Below are positions 18,842 to 27,469 of a stretch of 64,000 nt of DNA, one piece after another. The DNA is taken from contig NZ_FZLN01000001.1 in assembly GCF_900197575.1 (NCBI RefSeq), forward strand, positions 620,001-684,000, read 5' to 3'. Numbering within the stretch: position 1 is the first letter of the stretch; each line of letters opens with the position of its first letter. A program made the translations under genes and the position numbers. The notes under the pieces are model-generated. The model did no database searches. It worked only from the letters and a program-made list of their open reading frames with translations, and had not been told where the DNA came from. This stretch comes from Acinetobacter apis. GTDB taxonomy: Bacteria > Pseudomonadota > Gammaproteobacteria > Pseudomonadales > Moraxellaceae.

Positions 18842-19990
18842 TTATTTCAGCGACAATAATGCATTGGCGAGTTGCTCTCCCAATTGCTGATAGCCTTGTG
18901 GTGAAAAGTGAATACCATCTTTGGCTGCAAGCCCTGATTTCATCCATGCTTTCATTTTACAAGATCCACCCATTGCAGCTTGCCAATCCCAAAATAAAGT
19001 GTGCTGCTGTTGTGCCACATCACGTTGCATGGCTTGAAATGCATCTAGTGTTTCAGGACGTGTTCCACACTGACCTTGGGTGTTTATCAGAATTTCCGGT
19101 GCAGACACAATTAAAATGGCACTGTCAGGTACAAATTGCCGAATTTGTTGAATATAACTGATTAAAATTTGCTTTTCTTCACTGACATCTTGTTTGTTAT
19201 ATACCTCATTGGTGCCATAAGCCAACACCACAAGATCAGGATGATCATCAAATAAAGCCTTGCCCCATGCGCTATTCCAACGTGAAAGATGTTTTAACTG
19301 TGCGCCATTTATTCCAATTGCAGACACCACTGCACCAGGCGTTGAATTGGTAATCCACCATCCACCGAGTGCGGTTTGTGGGCTATGTAATGCTGTCACT
19401 GTAAAGGGCAACTGCAATTTATTCAGTTTTACTTGTTCCCACTGATTGTTTTGCTTTAATGTCGCAATTTGTGTCCGCTTACCTTGCGCATCAACCACTT
19501 GTAACGGCGCATCTCCTATGCCTTGACGAATATTCACCATTACATCTTTCGCATCTTGCTGCTGTAGTTTATTTTTTATGGTTAATACAGCGCCATCAGC
19601 TTTAGGCTCAGCAATCAATCCGCCTAATGTATAGTTCTCATTGCTTGTGGTTCGACTGCTAATCGGCTGCCAATTGACATGATCATAGCCATATAGTGCT
19701 AAACGTTGCCCGGTAAAATACATTGGCATTCCCCACCCCATGCCACCATTACCCAGCTCAGCTTGTAAAGTTTGGCGCATTGCACCTGTCATCACATCTG
19801 CTGCAGTATGCGAGTCTCCCAATTGAATCACATTCAATTGCTGTGTTTTGATGGATTGAAGCAAATGTTTGGTATTGGGCTCAGCAAAGTTGACTAAGGG
19901 ATCCGCCAATGCCAAAGATCCCAACAAGACATGACCACATATCAAACTAAGTACACCACCTTTTATTGCATACAGCATGGGTTTAATCAT
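18842..19990 (-). CDS. Exported SGNH/GDSL hydrolase-fold protein (O-acylation cluster)
   Basis: A hydrophobic N-terminus (GGVLSLICGHVLLGSLALADP) suggests export. The SGNH catalytic blocks are present: NVIQLGDSHTAADV (block I Ser), NGGMGWGM, VVLAYGTNEVYN (block III Asn) and AAKDGIHFSPQGY (block V Asp/His). Proteins of this type work with MBOAT proteins as periplasmic O-acetyl transferases or esterases, as in AlgJ/AlgX or PatB. It overlaps the upstream SGNH gene by 8 bases and is the last of three genes. The substrate is unknown; esterase versus transferase cannot be decided from sequence. Confidence 0.82.
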   Translation of the reverse strand: MIKPMLYAIKGGVLSLICGHVLLGSLALADPLVNFAEPNTKHLLQSIKTQQLNVIQLGDSHTAADVMTGAMRQTLQAELGNGGMGWGMPMYFTGQRLALYGYDHVNWQPISSRTTSNENYTLGGLIAEPKADGAVLTIKNKLQQQDAKDVMVNIRQGIGDAPLQVVDAQGKRTQIATLKQNNQWEQVKLNKLQLPFTVTALHSPQTALGGWWITNSTPGAVVSAIGINGAQLKHLSRWNSAWGKALFDDHPDLVVLAYGTNEVYNKQDVSEEKQILISYIQQIRQFVPDSAILIVSAPEILINTQGQCGTRPETLDAFQAMQRDVAQQQHTLFWDWQAAMGGSCKMKAWMKSGLAAKDGIHFSPQGYQQLGEQLANALLSLK

Positions 19991-21131
19991 GAGACACCAC
20001 TTTTATTTGATCTAAAATTGCCTGTGCAATCAATTTTTGTCCTTCTGTAGTGAAATGAATCCCGTCTGCTGTTCTTAATTTTTTAAAGCCTTTTTCAGTT
20101 TGTATGCCTTGACGAAATTCATCTTTCGTTTCAGACAATACATGACGGGTATCAATTAATCCTACACCTTCTTTTTCAATTTCTTGTTGAATCACTTGAA
20201 TCAAAAACTGCATCTTTTGATTTAAGTCAGTTTTACCCATGTTTGGCGGCGTTAACCACAACACTTGTGTACCTTGTGCTTTGGCATCATGAATAATTTG
20301 TGCAATCCGTTTTTGATAAGCTGCTGCCCATGTTGGTGTGCCAAATTTAAGCCATTGCTTCTCATCATATAAATCCCAAGGATCATTTGGCCCTAAAAAC
20401 ACCACCAATAGCTTAATTTGCGGCTGCGCTTTTAAAGTCTGACGGATTGTTGTTGGCCAATCAAAGAGTTTAGTGTATGTCAGACCTGTACTTTGTTTAC
20501 TTAAATTAAGACTTTTGAGTTGGTATTGTTCACTCAACTGTTTTTGTACATGCGGAGCTACCCCTTGCATTAAAGAATCGCCTGCAAATAACACCTGATC
20601 CTTTGCAGTCAGCTCAATCCGCATTGGTGATGCATCAATCATTGCTTCAACCACAGGTACACTCGCGGTCATCGGTTCTATCGCTTCAATCGGCTCAGAT
20701 GGTAAGCCAATGACTTGTTGCGCAGCATGAGGGGTATCCACTGTTATGCTGATATCAGCAGCAATCACAGGTTGTTTAGCTTGACTTGGCAAAGGATGAA
20801 CCAGCCAAGTATTCACCTCATCGATGATTTGCTGATGTACCGACTGAATATGAACATCCAATTGCTCTTTCTGCTCACCAAGCATCAACCCGAGCTCTCC
20901 GCCCAAACGCCAAAGTTGGTATTGATCTAAAAATACAAGTGGGCTGTCACGATGATAAGTTTGTTGCACATAAGCATTCACCGAATGCTGCATTAACCAA
21001 AGACTAAACAGACATGCAAAAATTAATATCGATAACACTAAGCCACAAGCATGATGCTGCACATTAGGCTCTGACTCAGCAGAGCACTGAAGTGAATGGA
21101 CAACGGCTATTTTTGAATTAGAAGTTTGCAT
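19983..21131 (-). CDS. DUF459-type SGNH protein, membrane-anchored (O-acylation cluster)
   Basis: After a short cytoplasmic start there is one membrane anchor (GLVLSILIFACLFSLWLM), a proline/acidic linker, then an SGNH domain: VLFAGDSLMQGVAPHV (Ser), VVFLGPNDPWDLYD (Asn) and TADGIHFTTEGQKL (Asp/His). GPNDPWD is the pattern I associate with DUF459. I use the internal ATG (MQTSNSK), which overlaps the MBOAT stop by 14 bases, because the longer frame lies inside the MBOAT gene. It overlaps the next SGNH gene by 8 bases. It is a likely periplasmic partner that moves acyl groups from the MBOAT pore to a glycan; this is inference from architecture. Confidence 0.8.
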   Translation of the reverse strand: MQTSNSKIAVVHSLQCSAESEPNVQHHACGLVLSILIFACLFSLWLMQHSVNAYVQQTYHRDSPLVFLDQYQLWRLGGELGLMLGEQKEQLDVHIQSVHQQIIDEVNTWLVHPLPSQAKQPVIAADISITVDTPHAAQQVIGLPSEPIEAIEPMTASVPVVEAMIDASPMRIELTAKDQVLFAGDSLMQGVAPHVQKQLSEQYQLKSLNLSKQSTGLTYTKLFDWPTTIRQTLKAQPQIKLLVVFLGPNDPWDLYDEKQWLKFGTPTWAAAYQKRIAQIIHDAKAQGTQVLWLTPPNMGKTDLNQKMQFLIQVIQQEIEKEGVGLIDTRHVLSETKDEFRQGIQTEKGFKKLRTADGIHFTTEGQKLIAQAILDQIKVVSHD

Positions 21132-22617
21132 AGATGAAGCCTGGAATACCTGAAGGTGAACAAATAAGAACAACCACAAAAACAATAAACAACGGAACAA
21201 AAGACCGTGGTGTCAGCTTGAATGAATATATTACGTTTGGTTGACCAAGGCGCTGATAAATAAATGGATAAATTATCCAAGCCAATAACAATAAACTGAG
21301 CATATAAAATGGATTGGTTGTGAGTGGAACATCAAACATGTTGAATGCAAGGGCCTGAAAAATCTCATTGGCGTCTGTTAAGGTTTTCGCTTGAAAGAAA
21401 ATAAACGCCAAGCAAACAAAGTGTACTGTCACCACACGACCAATCACATGCCCCAAACGACCTGTGTTTGCCAACGCATTACGGCGATCTTTGACGCCTA
21501 AGCGATGAGCAAGTAAATCTGTAAGATTGAGTAAAATGAGTGCAAAACCATGTAATGCACCCCAAATCACAAATCCCCAGCCTGCGCCGTGCCAAATACC
21601 AGATAACACCATGGCCAATAACAAATGTGCTTGTGTTCGCGCTAAACTGCCGCGGCTGCCCCCGAGTGGAATATAAATATAATCTCGTATCCATGTGGAT
21701 AATGAGATGTGCCAACGATCCCAAAAATCACGAATGTTGTAAGCCAATAACGGTGCTCTAAAATTGACAGGCAATTTGAATCCAAGCAACAATGCAAAAC
21801 CGAGCATTAACTCGCTATACCCTGAGAAATCTAAAAATAACTGTAAGGTATATCCATAAATAGCGGCCAATACCTCAAAACTTTGGTATTGCAGCGGATT
21901 TTGAAAAACAGGATTCACCCACTGTGTGGCAATCCAACTGGCAATCCACCATTTTTTTATTAAAGCCAACAGAATCAGAAATAAAGCAAACCCCGGATAC
22001 ACCACTTGCCGAGGGTGTATACTATTTAACTGTCTTCCCATCGCAGAAGATTCGCCATCTACTGCCGTTAAGCCTTTTGCTTCATAGACTCTAGCAATGG
22101 GCCCTGCGGTGATGGTAAATAATAACGAAAAATAGGTGCATGCTTGTAAACAAGACAAGCGAGGGAGTGGTATGTTTTGTTTAGCGCGATCAACCAAATA
22201 ACTAATCGATTGAAACGAATAATATGACAAACCAAGTGGCATGATTAAATCACTCCACAGCCATGCAGAATCTGCATGCAAGGCGTGCAAAACTTGATCT
22301 GTTTGTGTTTTAAAAAAATCAAAATATTTAAATACAGACAATTGCAGCAGCGTGACTATTACTGCTAATCGAACAATCCATGTTTTATATTTATGAAAGC
22401 GATCTAGAGCATAAGATGCTGCATAAATGCTTAGGCTATAGATCAATAATAAACCCACAGCATACATATTTGACATTAAATAAATGCATAAATAGCTAAA
22501 CAGCATCAATAATGCATTTTGCAGATGGATGTGACGTTGACATAGCCAGTATGCGATATAAAAAACAATAAAGCAGATTGCAAACTCGATAGACAAAAAG
22601 GAGAACATTAAGGTCAT
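21118..22617 (-). CDS. MBOAT family O-acyltransferase (AlgI/PatA-like)
   Basis: Polytopic membrane protein of 499 residues with about 11 hydrophobic segments. The MBOAT core is intact: NIRDFWDRWHISLSTWIRDY near residues 294-313, IPLGGSRG, and the essential histidine in VLSGIWHGAGW (H343). Relatives (AlgI, PatA, DltB, WssH) bring an acyl group across the inner membrane for transfer to a polymer. It is first of a three-gene set with two SGNH proteins. No alginate, cellulose or teichoic acid gene is present, so the acceptor is unknown; peptidoglycan, capsule or another exopolysaccharide are candidates. No strong ribosome site precedes the ATG. Confidence 0.9.
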   Translation of the reverse strand: MTLMFSFLSIEFAICFIVFYIAYWLCQRHIHLQNALLMLFSYLCIYLMSNMYAVGLLLIYSLSIYAASYALDRFHKYKTWIVRLAVIVTLLQLSVFKYFDFFKTQTDQVLHALHADSAWLWSDLIMPLGLSYYSFQSISYLVDRAKQNIPLPRLSCLQACTYFSLLFTITAGPIARVYEAKGLTAVDGESSAMGRQLNSIHPRQVVYPGFALFLILLALIKKWWIASWIATQWVNPVFQNPLQYQSFEVLAAIYGYTLQLFLDFSGYSELMLGFALLLGFKLPVNFRAPLLAYNIRDFWDRWHISLSTWIRDYIYIPLGGSRGSLARTQAHLLLAMVLSGIWHGAGWGFVIWGALHGFALILLNLTDLLAHRLGVKDRRNALANTGRLGHVIGRVVTVHFVCLAFIFFQAKTLTDANEIFQALAFNMFDVPLTTNPFYMLSLLLLAWIIYPFIYQRLGQPNVIYSFKLTPRSFVPLFIVFVVVLICSPSGIPGFIYANF

Positions 22618-22835
22618 GCATTACAAAATTTAATGCATCATATCTGAAATATTACAAAAATAATTCAATTCTTATAAAATTCATAAAAGCTTCATATTCA
22701 ATGCTTTTTCCAATCATGGAATGCAGTTTTTTGAACGTATATTGCGCTTCGTTTGCATTAAGTCCACACAAATCCATTTTTTATACATATATCTTTTGTA
22801 TATTGTCGCTAGATGCAAATTATAAGGATTTTCTC

Positions 22836-23138
22836 ATGGATGCAACAATCAATATGAACGTGGTTCGTAACCAATCAGATGATATCGTAGTGATGCTTAA
22901 ATCACTTGCGAATAAAGATCGTCTGATTATTTTGAGTCATTTATTGGTCGAAGAATTGAATGTTTCTGAAATTGAAACCAAAACACGTATCCTTCAACCT
23001 ACATTATCTCAACAGTTGATGATTTTAAGAAAAAATGGCGTAGTCAATACCAGACGTTCAGGCAAACAAATTTACTATTCAGTAAAAGATCATCGCTTTT
23101 ATTCAATCTTAAATAAATGCTCGCAATTTTATCAGTAA
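22836..23138 (+). CDS. ArsR family transcriptional regulator (BigR-like, lacking one Cys)
   Basis: A 100-residue winged-helix repressor. SLANKDRLIILSHLLVEELNVSEIE leads into the recognition helix region TRILQPTLSQQLMILRKNGVV and the wing NTRRSGKQIYYSV. QPTLSQQL resembles the BigR/SqrR group, which senses sulfide or oxidants with two cysteines. Here only C95 remains and there is no cysteine near position 30-45, so that mechanism looks lost. AAGGA lies 8 bases before the chosen ATG. No obvious target gene is adjacent: sstT follows after 310 bases. A perfect 12-bp inverted repeat lies just downstream. Confidence 0.82.
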   Translation: MDATINMNVVRNQSDDIVVMLKSLANKDRLIILSHLLVEELNVSEIETKTRILQPTLSQQLMILRKNGVVNTRRSGKQIYYSVKDHRFYSILNKCSQFYQ

Positions 23139-23448
23139 GATCTCATATGAAGTAAAATGTTCCCCCCGATGTTTAGCGTGCATTTTACTTCAAAAACGCT
23201 CTCCTGCCTTACATCTCTCCATACTACACCCTCTCAATAACGCCTAACAATTGATCAAATTGATTCAATTTGTTCTTTTTTTGCTTAAAAAAAAGACTAA
23301 ATTGTCATCTTTCATTGAAACTTTGTCATTTTAACAGTAAAAGTGTCCTTCAAAATTCGTCACCTGTTTCTCTATAAACACAGATTTTGACCATCAATTA
23401 AATTTAATGAATCAATTGAATGGTTAAAAATGTTAAGAAGGCTTTTTT
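23139..23448. other. Gene-free stretch before sstT
   Basis: It holds the inverted repeat listed separately, then AT-rich sequence with no convincing open frame and presumably the sstT promoter. The end (AAGGC before the ATG of sstT) supplies the ribosome site. Confidence 0.6.
23148..23192. repeat. Perfect 12-bp inverted repeat, spacer 21 bases
   Basis: TGAAGTAAAATG (23148-23159) and CATTTTACTTCA (23181-23192). It lies 9 bases after the ArsR-type stop. It lacks a T-run, so it is not a classical terminator; the long spacer, which includes CCCCCC, could suit an operator pair or a structured 3' end. Confidence 0.7.
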
Positions 23449-24654
23449 ATGCTGTCTGTTTTAAAACGCTCAAGTTTAGTTACAAGGATCGTTATTGCGA
23501 TTGTTTTAGGTATTGCCTGTGCATTACTGTTTCCCAATGCAGCATCCTATTTCAGTTTACTCGGTGATGTATTTATCAAAGCATTAAAGTCTGTCGCACC
23601 GATTTTAGTCTTTGTTCTTGTGATTTCCTCTGTAGCCAGTTTTAAAACCAATCAAAGCGCAAAGAACTTTAAACCGATTATGCTCATGTATGCGATAGGC
23701 ATGTTGTTGGCAGCATTAAGTGCTGTGGTTGCAGATCAACTCTTTCCAACACAGCTCATATTACAATTACCACCTGAGCAAGGCGTGCAAGCACCAGGCA
23801 GTGTTGGTGTTGTACTCAAAAATTTAGTCTTAAGTTTTGTTTCTAATCCTGTAGCAGCATTGGCAGAAGCCAACTTCATTGGCGTATTAGCGTGGGCGAT
23901 TGCCTTAGGAGCAGCATTTCGTCATAGCTCTGAGACCACTAAAACCGTCCTCCATGATTTATCAAAAGCAATCAATAAAGTCATTCATTTGGTCATCTCC
24001 TTTGCACCCCTTGGCATTTTTGGATTAGTTACAGTAACCTTTGCTTCTGCTGGCATTGATACCTTAAAAAGCTATACCCATTTATTGGCAGTTTTATTGG
24101 GTACAATGGTATTTGTTGCTTTGGTGGTGAATCCAATCATTGTGGCGTATGTCATTAAGTCAAATCCATACCCATTGGTATTTAAATGCTTAAAAGAAAG
24201 TGGGATCACTGCTTTTTTCACTCGAAGCTCTGCTGCTAATATTCCTGTGAATATGGATTTAGCACGCCGTTGTGGAGTTGATGAATCGACAACAAATGTG
24301 GTGTTACCACTAGGTTGTACCATTAATATGGCAGGTGCTGCTGTCACAATTACCACATTAACTTTGGCTACTGTAAATACGCTTGGTATTCCGGTTGATT
24401 TCTCAACCATGTTGGTACTTTGTATTGTTGCAAGTGTATCGGCATGTGGTGCATCTGGTGTGGCAGGCGGTTCGCTGCTATTAATTCCTGTTGCATGTGG
24501 TTTATTCGGTATTTCATCTGAAATTGCCATGCAAGTGGTCGCAATTGGTATGGTCATCAGTGTATTACAAGACTCAACTGAAACAGCGCTCAACTCATCA
24601 ACAGATGTGCTCTTTGTGATTGCAGGCGATCAAGCATTTAAAAACAAATCTTAG
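23449..24654 (+). CDS. sstT: Serine/threonine:Na+ symporter
   Basis: Dicarboxylate/amino acid:cation symporter family (DAACS), 401 residues with eight membrane segments and two re-entrant loops. Start [21 protein letters not shown] is typical. The substrate-binding motifs [23 protein letters not shown] (serine-rich hairpin) and [17 protein letters not shown] are diagnostic for SstT within the family. GAAGG lies before the ATG. It is monocistronic, with its own terminator. Confidence 0.95.
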   Translation: MLSVLKRSSLVTRIVIAIVLGIACALLFPNAASYFSLLGDVFIKALKSVAPILVFVLVISSVASFKTNQSAKNFKPIMLMYAIGMLLAALSAVVADQLFPTQLILQLPPEQGVQAPGSVGVVLKNLVLSFVSNPVAALAEANFIGVLAWAIALGAAFRHSSETTKTVLHDLSKAINKVIHLVISFAPLGIFGLVTVTFASAGIDTLKSYTHLLAVLLGTMVFVALVVNPIIVAYVIKSNPYPLVFKCLKESGITAFFTRSSAANIPVNMDLARRCGVDESTTNVVLPLGCTINMAGAAVTITTLTLATVNTLGIPVDFSTMLVLCIVASVSACGASGVAGGSLLLIPVACGLFGISSEIAMQVVAIGMVISVLQDSTETALNSSTDVLFVIAGDQAFKNKS

Positions 24655-24686
24655 ATCAAGTTATCACAACGTTGTATCTTCAATCC

Positions 24687-24726
24687 AATCAACAGTATAA
24701 TTTATTTATGCTGTTGATTCTTTTTA
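24687..24726 (+). terminator. Terminator of sstT
   Basis: AATCAACAG (24687-24695) and CTGTTGATT (24711-24719) form a 9-bp stem (extended by A-T pairs in the loop), followed by CTTTTTAT. Confidence 0.82.
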
Positions 24727-24775
24727 TCAAAGCCAAGATTTTTTCTTTCACTGTCATTGTTTTGGATCATGAATT

Positions 24776-25312
24776 ATGGTTAAAAATGCCTTACAAGCCC
24801 AACTTTTAAAAGCAGGATTGGTTGATCAAAAAAAAGCTAAAAAACTAACCAAACAAGCGCAACATGAACAACGAACAGGTCAAGATCATCGTGCTGAATT
24901 GGCGGCTGAAATTAATAAAAATCAGCAATCAAAACAAGAAAAAGATTTGAACTTAAATGCCATTAAACAGCAGCAGCTTGAAGAAAGAACATTAAAAGCC
25001 AATATCAAGCAAATGATTCAGCAACATAAAATCAAAGATACAGATGGCGAAATTGGTTATCAATTTATTGATGAAAACAAAATTAAAAAAATCTATCTTG
25101 ATCAGCAGGTTTATAACGCCTTGGTTGCTGGCAGTTTAGTCATTGCACAAGCACCGCCTTCTTATGCCATATTACCTAAAGCATTGGCTGAACGAATTGA
25201 TCAAAAAATACAAGGCTTTATTATATGGAATCAATCTGAAAAGAATGATCAAACCACAGACGAAAATGACCCATATGCCGCTTATGTTATTCCTGATGAT
25301 TTAATGTGGTAA
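24776..25312 (+). CDS. DUF2058 protein, YaiL-like
   Basis: At 178 residues it closely matches the length of E. coli YaiL. The N-terminal half is very basic and probably coiled coil (VDQKKAKKLTKQAQHEQRTG), the start LQAQLLKAGLVDQKKAKK being the family hallmark. The C-terminal half is a small mixed domain (EIGYQFIDENKIKKIYLDQQ; YAAYVIPDDLMW). It is described in databases as a nucleoprotein or polynucleotide-associated protein without a proven function. It is 49 bases ahead of the mechanosensitive channel gene, possibly co-transcribed. Confidence 0.85.
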   Translation: MVKNALQAQLLKAGLVDQKKAKKLTKQAQHEQRTGQDHRAELAAEINKNQQSKQEKDLNLNAIKQQQLEERTLKANIKQMIQQHKIKDTDGEIGYQFIDENKIKKIYLDQQVYNALVAGSLVIAQAPPSYAILPKALAERIDQKIQGFIIWNQSEKNDQTTDENDPYAAYVIPDDLMW

Positions 25313-25361
25313 ACCCAAACAATATTATTTTCTACTCACTTTTAAATAGGTCATATTATTT

Positions 25362-26573
25362 ATGCAAGTTATGCAACTGGTTCGAGAAATTACTGATTGG
25401 ACCAATCAGTTCCCTTGGCTTGAGATGTTATCTAGTTTAGGTATTCTTTTATTCACAGCATATGCTTCAAATTTTGTGGCCAAAAAAATAGTAATCCAAG
25501 GCATACGTAAAGTATTGTCTAAACTACCTGCTGCACGAAATTCAGTTTTAGTGAACTATCATGTTATTCAACGCTTTGCCAATGTTGTACCTGCGCTTAT
25601 TATTTTAAATGGCATTGATTCAGTCCCACATTTAACCACGAAGATTGTCTATTTATTACAAATGTTGGCACAGGCTTGGATATTTTTTAGTATTACTCGC
25701 ACCATCAGTGAATTATTAAACGTATTTCACGCGCTCTATCAGCGCAAACCTACAGCACATAATCGTCCAATTAAAGGCTACTTACAGCTGGTTAAATTGA
25801 TGCTGTTTATCATTTGTGCACTAATGATTTTAGGCACTTTCTTAAAGAAAGATGTATTTAACTTATTGGCAGGATTCGGTGCGATGGCAACCGTGCTCAT
25901 GTTGGTCTTTCAAAATACTATTTTATCTTTGGTCGCAAGTGTCCAAATTTCATCTTATGACATGATTCGAATTGGCGATTGGATTGAAATGCCATCATTA
26001 AATGCTGATGGTGATGTGATTGATATGTCTTTACATACCATCACAGTGCAAAATTTTGATAAAACCATTACCACAATACCAACCAATAAATTAATCACAG
26101 ATACATTTAAAAATTGGCGTATTGTACGTGCTGAAAATGTTCGACGAATCAAACGTTCAATCTATATTGATCAAAGCAGTGTTCGCTTTATGACACCTGA
26201 TGAGCTTAATCGCTTAAAACAATTTTTATTACTGCATCTTTATTTAGACAAAAAAGAAAGTGAAATCAGTGAATTTAATCAAAACTTGGTTGATCAGTCT
26301 GAATATAATCAGCGCCGTCTGACCAATTTAGGGACATTTCGAGCTTATGTTGAGTTTTATTTAAAACAAAATCAGCATATTGCCCAAAAAGAATTGCTTA
26401 TTGTGCGTCAAATGCAACCGACCAGTACAGGCTTACCTCTTGAGATTTATGCATTTACCAATACTGCAATATGGGTTGAATACGAAGCCATTCAATCGGA
26501 TATTTTTGATCACTTGATTGCAATTTTACCTGAATTTCAATTGAAAATTTATCAAGCACCGACATTACCTTAA
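25362..26573 (+). CDS. MscS-family mechanosensitive channel (YbdG-like)
   Basis: A 403-residue inner-membrane protein with about five membrane segments, then the MscS pore helix and beta domain: AGFGAMATVLMLVFQNTILSL near residue 170, SYDMIRIGDWIEM, and HTITVQNFDKTITTIPTNKL. The insertion between pore and C-terminal domain (KKESEISEFNQNLVDQ) and the end (VEYEAIQSDIFDHLIAILPEF) resemble E. coli YbdG/MscM (415 residues). It probably gates under hypo-osmotic shock. The ribosome site is weak, and a second ATG 3 codons in is possible. Confidence 0.92.
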   Translation: MQVMQLVREITDWTNQFPWLEMLSSLGILLFTAYASNFVAKKIVIQGIRKVLSKLPAARNSVLVNYHVIQRFANVVPALIILNGIDSVPHLTTKIVYLLQMLAQAWIFFSITRTISELLNVFHALYQRKPTAHNRPIKGYLQLVKLMLFIICALMILGTFLKKDVFNLLAGFGAMATVLMLVFQNTILSLVASVQISSYDMIRIGDWIEMPSLNADGDVIDMSLHTITVQNFDKTITTIPTNKLITDTFKNWRIVRAENVRRIKRSIYIDQSSVRFMTPDELNRLKQFLLLHLYLDKKESEISEFNQNLVDQSEYNQRRLTNLGTFRAYVEFYLKQNQHIAQKELLIVRQMQPTSTGLPLEIYAFTNTAIWVEYEAIQSDIFDHLIAILPEFQLKIYQAPTLP

Positions 26574-26598
26574 ACTTGCAGTAAACGATATGATCACG

Positions 26599-26623
26599 CT
26601 TAGGCTTAAACTTTGAGCCTAAG
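26599..26623. terminator. Hairpin between convergent genes (CTTAGGCT / AGCCTAAG)
   Basis: CTTAGGCT (26599-26606) pairs with AGCCTAAG (26616-26623) around a 9-base loop, between the channel gene and the next gene on the opposite strand. There is no clear T-run. The arms equal the core of the motif repeated elsewhere in the window. Confidence 0.6.
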
Positions 26624-26628
26624 TATGA

Positions 26629-27060
26629 TTATGACACTTTAGCCCATACAACAGGTTCAATGAGTGCCTCTTGTACACGTTGAGGTCGCTTCAAACGAAT
26701 TAAAGGCAAATATAACGATAAAACATCATCCACATGAACCGATAAAATCTGTTGGTTACTTGGGCTCCACACAGAAGCAATCGTTTGGCTTTGACCTTGC
26801 GTCACAGCAAAGATATAAGACTGACCTTTTAAACACAGACGTTTATCTTCAAGAAACAAAGCATGAGACAACCAAGTCTGATTAAGCCAAAGTTGCAGCA
26901 CATCACCCAAATAAAGCTGCTCTTGGCTGATGAGTGAAAAATGCAATACAGCAGATTCTACAGGCTGATAATATAACTCTGCTGATGTGATAATGCGTTG
27001 ATAGTTGTCTTGATAAAACTGAAAATGAGAAAAGATTTGCTTGATGGTTAGCTTAGACAT
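26629..27060 (-). CDS. Hypothetical protein, 143 residues
   Basis: Soluble-looking protein with no signal peptide and no cysteine. The order of charged and aromatic residues (FHFSLISQEQLYLGDVLQLWLN; KGQSYIFAVTQGQSQTIASVW) suggests alternating beta strands. Codon use is like the neighbours and the frame is intact, so it is likely a real gene, bounded by a hairpin downstream and the tRNA-Asn region upstream. I do not recognise a family. Confidence 0.65.
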   Translation of the reverse strand: MSKLTIKQIFSHFQFYQDNYQRIITSAELYYQPVESAVLHFSLISQEQLYLGDVLQLWLNQTWLSHALFLEDKRLCLKGQSYIFAVTQGQSQTIASVWSPSNQQILSVHVDDVLSLYLPLIRLKRPQRVQEALIEPVVWAKVS

Positions 27061-27253
27061 AGCAATGCTCCAGTTTAGCCATTTAGTGCTGGCAAGTTAG
27101 ATTAAATCCACACTGTCTAAAAAATTAGACGATTGATGAGACTTTAATTTAGCAGAATCTTTTGCAAATAAAAATATAAATTTATGAAATTCAAGTAAAT
27201 GATTAAATAAAAATCAAACGCACTGCAAAAGTTGGCTTTGTACTGCTTTTTAC

Positions 27254-27281
27254 TTGACCCTATATTATATCTCTATATAAT
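27254..27281 (+). promoter_or_regulatory. Sigma70 promoter of tRNA-Asn
   Basis: TTGACC (27254-27259), 16-base spacer, perfect TATAAT (27276-27281), ending 11 bases before the mature tRNA 5' end. Confidence 0.8.
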
Positions 27282-27292
27282 TGACCGCAGAT

Positions 27293-27368
27293 TCTCCAAT
27301 AGCTCAGTCGGTAGAGCGACGGACTGTTAATCCGCAGGTCCCTGGTTCGAGCCCAGGTTGGAGAGCCA
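27293..27368 (+). tRNA. tRNA-Asn (anticodon GTT)
   Basis: A full cloverleaf can be drawn: acceptor TCTCCAA/TTGGAGA, D-arm AGCTCAGTCGGTAGAGC, anticodon arm CGGACTGTTAATCCG with GTT, T-arm CTGGTTCGAGCCCAG and encoded CCA (27366-27368). It is 76 bases long. It stands alone with its own promoter and terminator. Confidence 0.98.
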
Positions 27369-27375
27369 AATTTTT

Positions 27376-27409
27376 AATCTCATATTCCCCAAATGTGAGA
27401 TTTTTTTTT
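27376..27409 (+). terminator. Terminator of tRNA-Asn
   Basis: AATCTCA (27376-27382) and TGAGATT (27396-27402) form a stem followed by a long T-run (to 27409), 8 bases after the CCA end. Confidence 0.85.
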
Positions 27410-27432
27410 GTCGATAAAAAAGACACACCAAT

Positions 27433-27466
27433 AAAAAGGCAAGTGAATGAAATCACTTGCCTTTTT
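27433..27466. terminator. Terminator downstream of miaE (bidirectional form)
   Basis: AAAAAGGCAAGTGA (27433-27446), loop ATGAAA, TCACTTGCCTTTTT (27453-27466): a perfect 14-bp stem with A- and T-runs, next to the miaE stop. Confidence 0.93.
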
Positions 27467-27469
27467 AAT

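Noticed and set aside
22430..22438. Copy of CTTAGGCTA inside the MBOAT gene as a regulatory site
   Set aside because: It lies within coding sequence and may be chance; kept only as part of the motif count.
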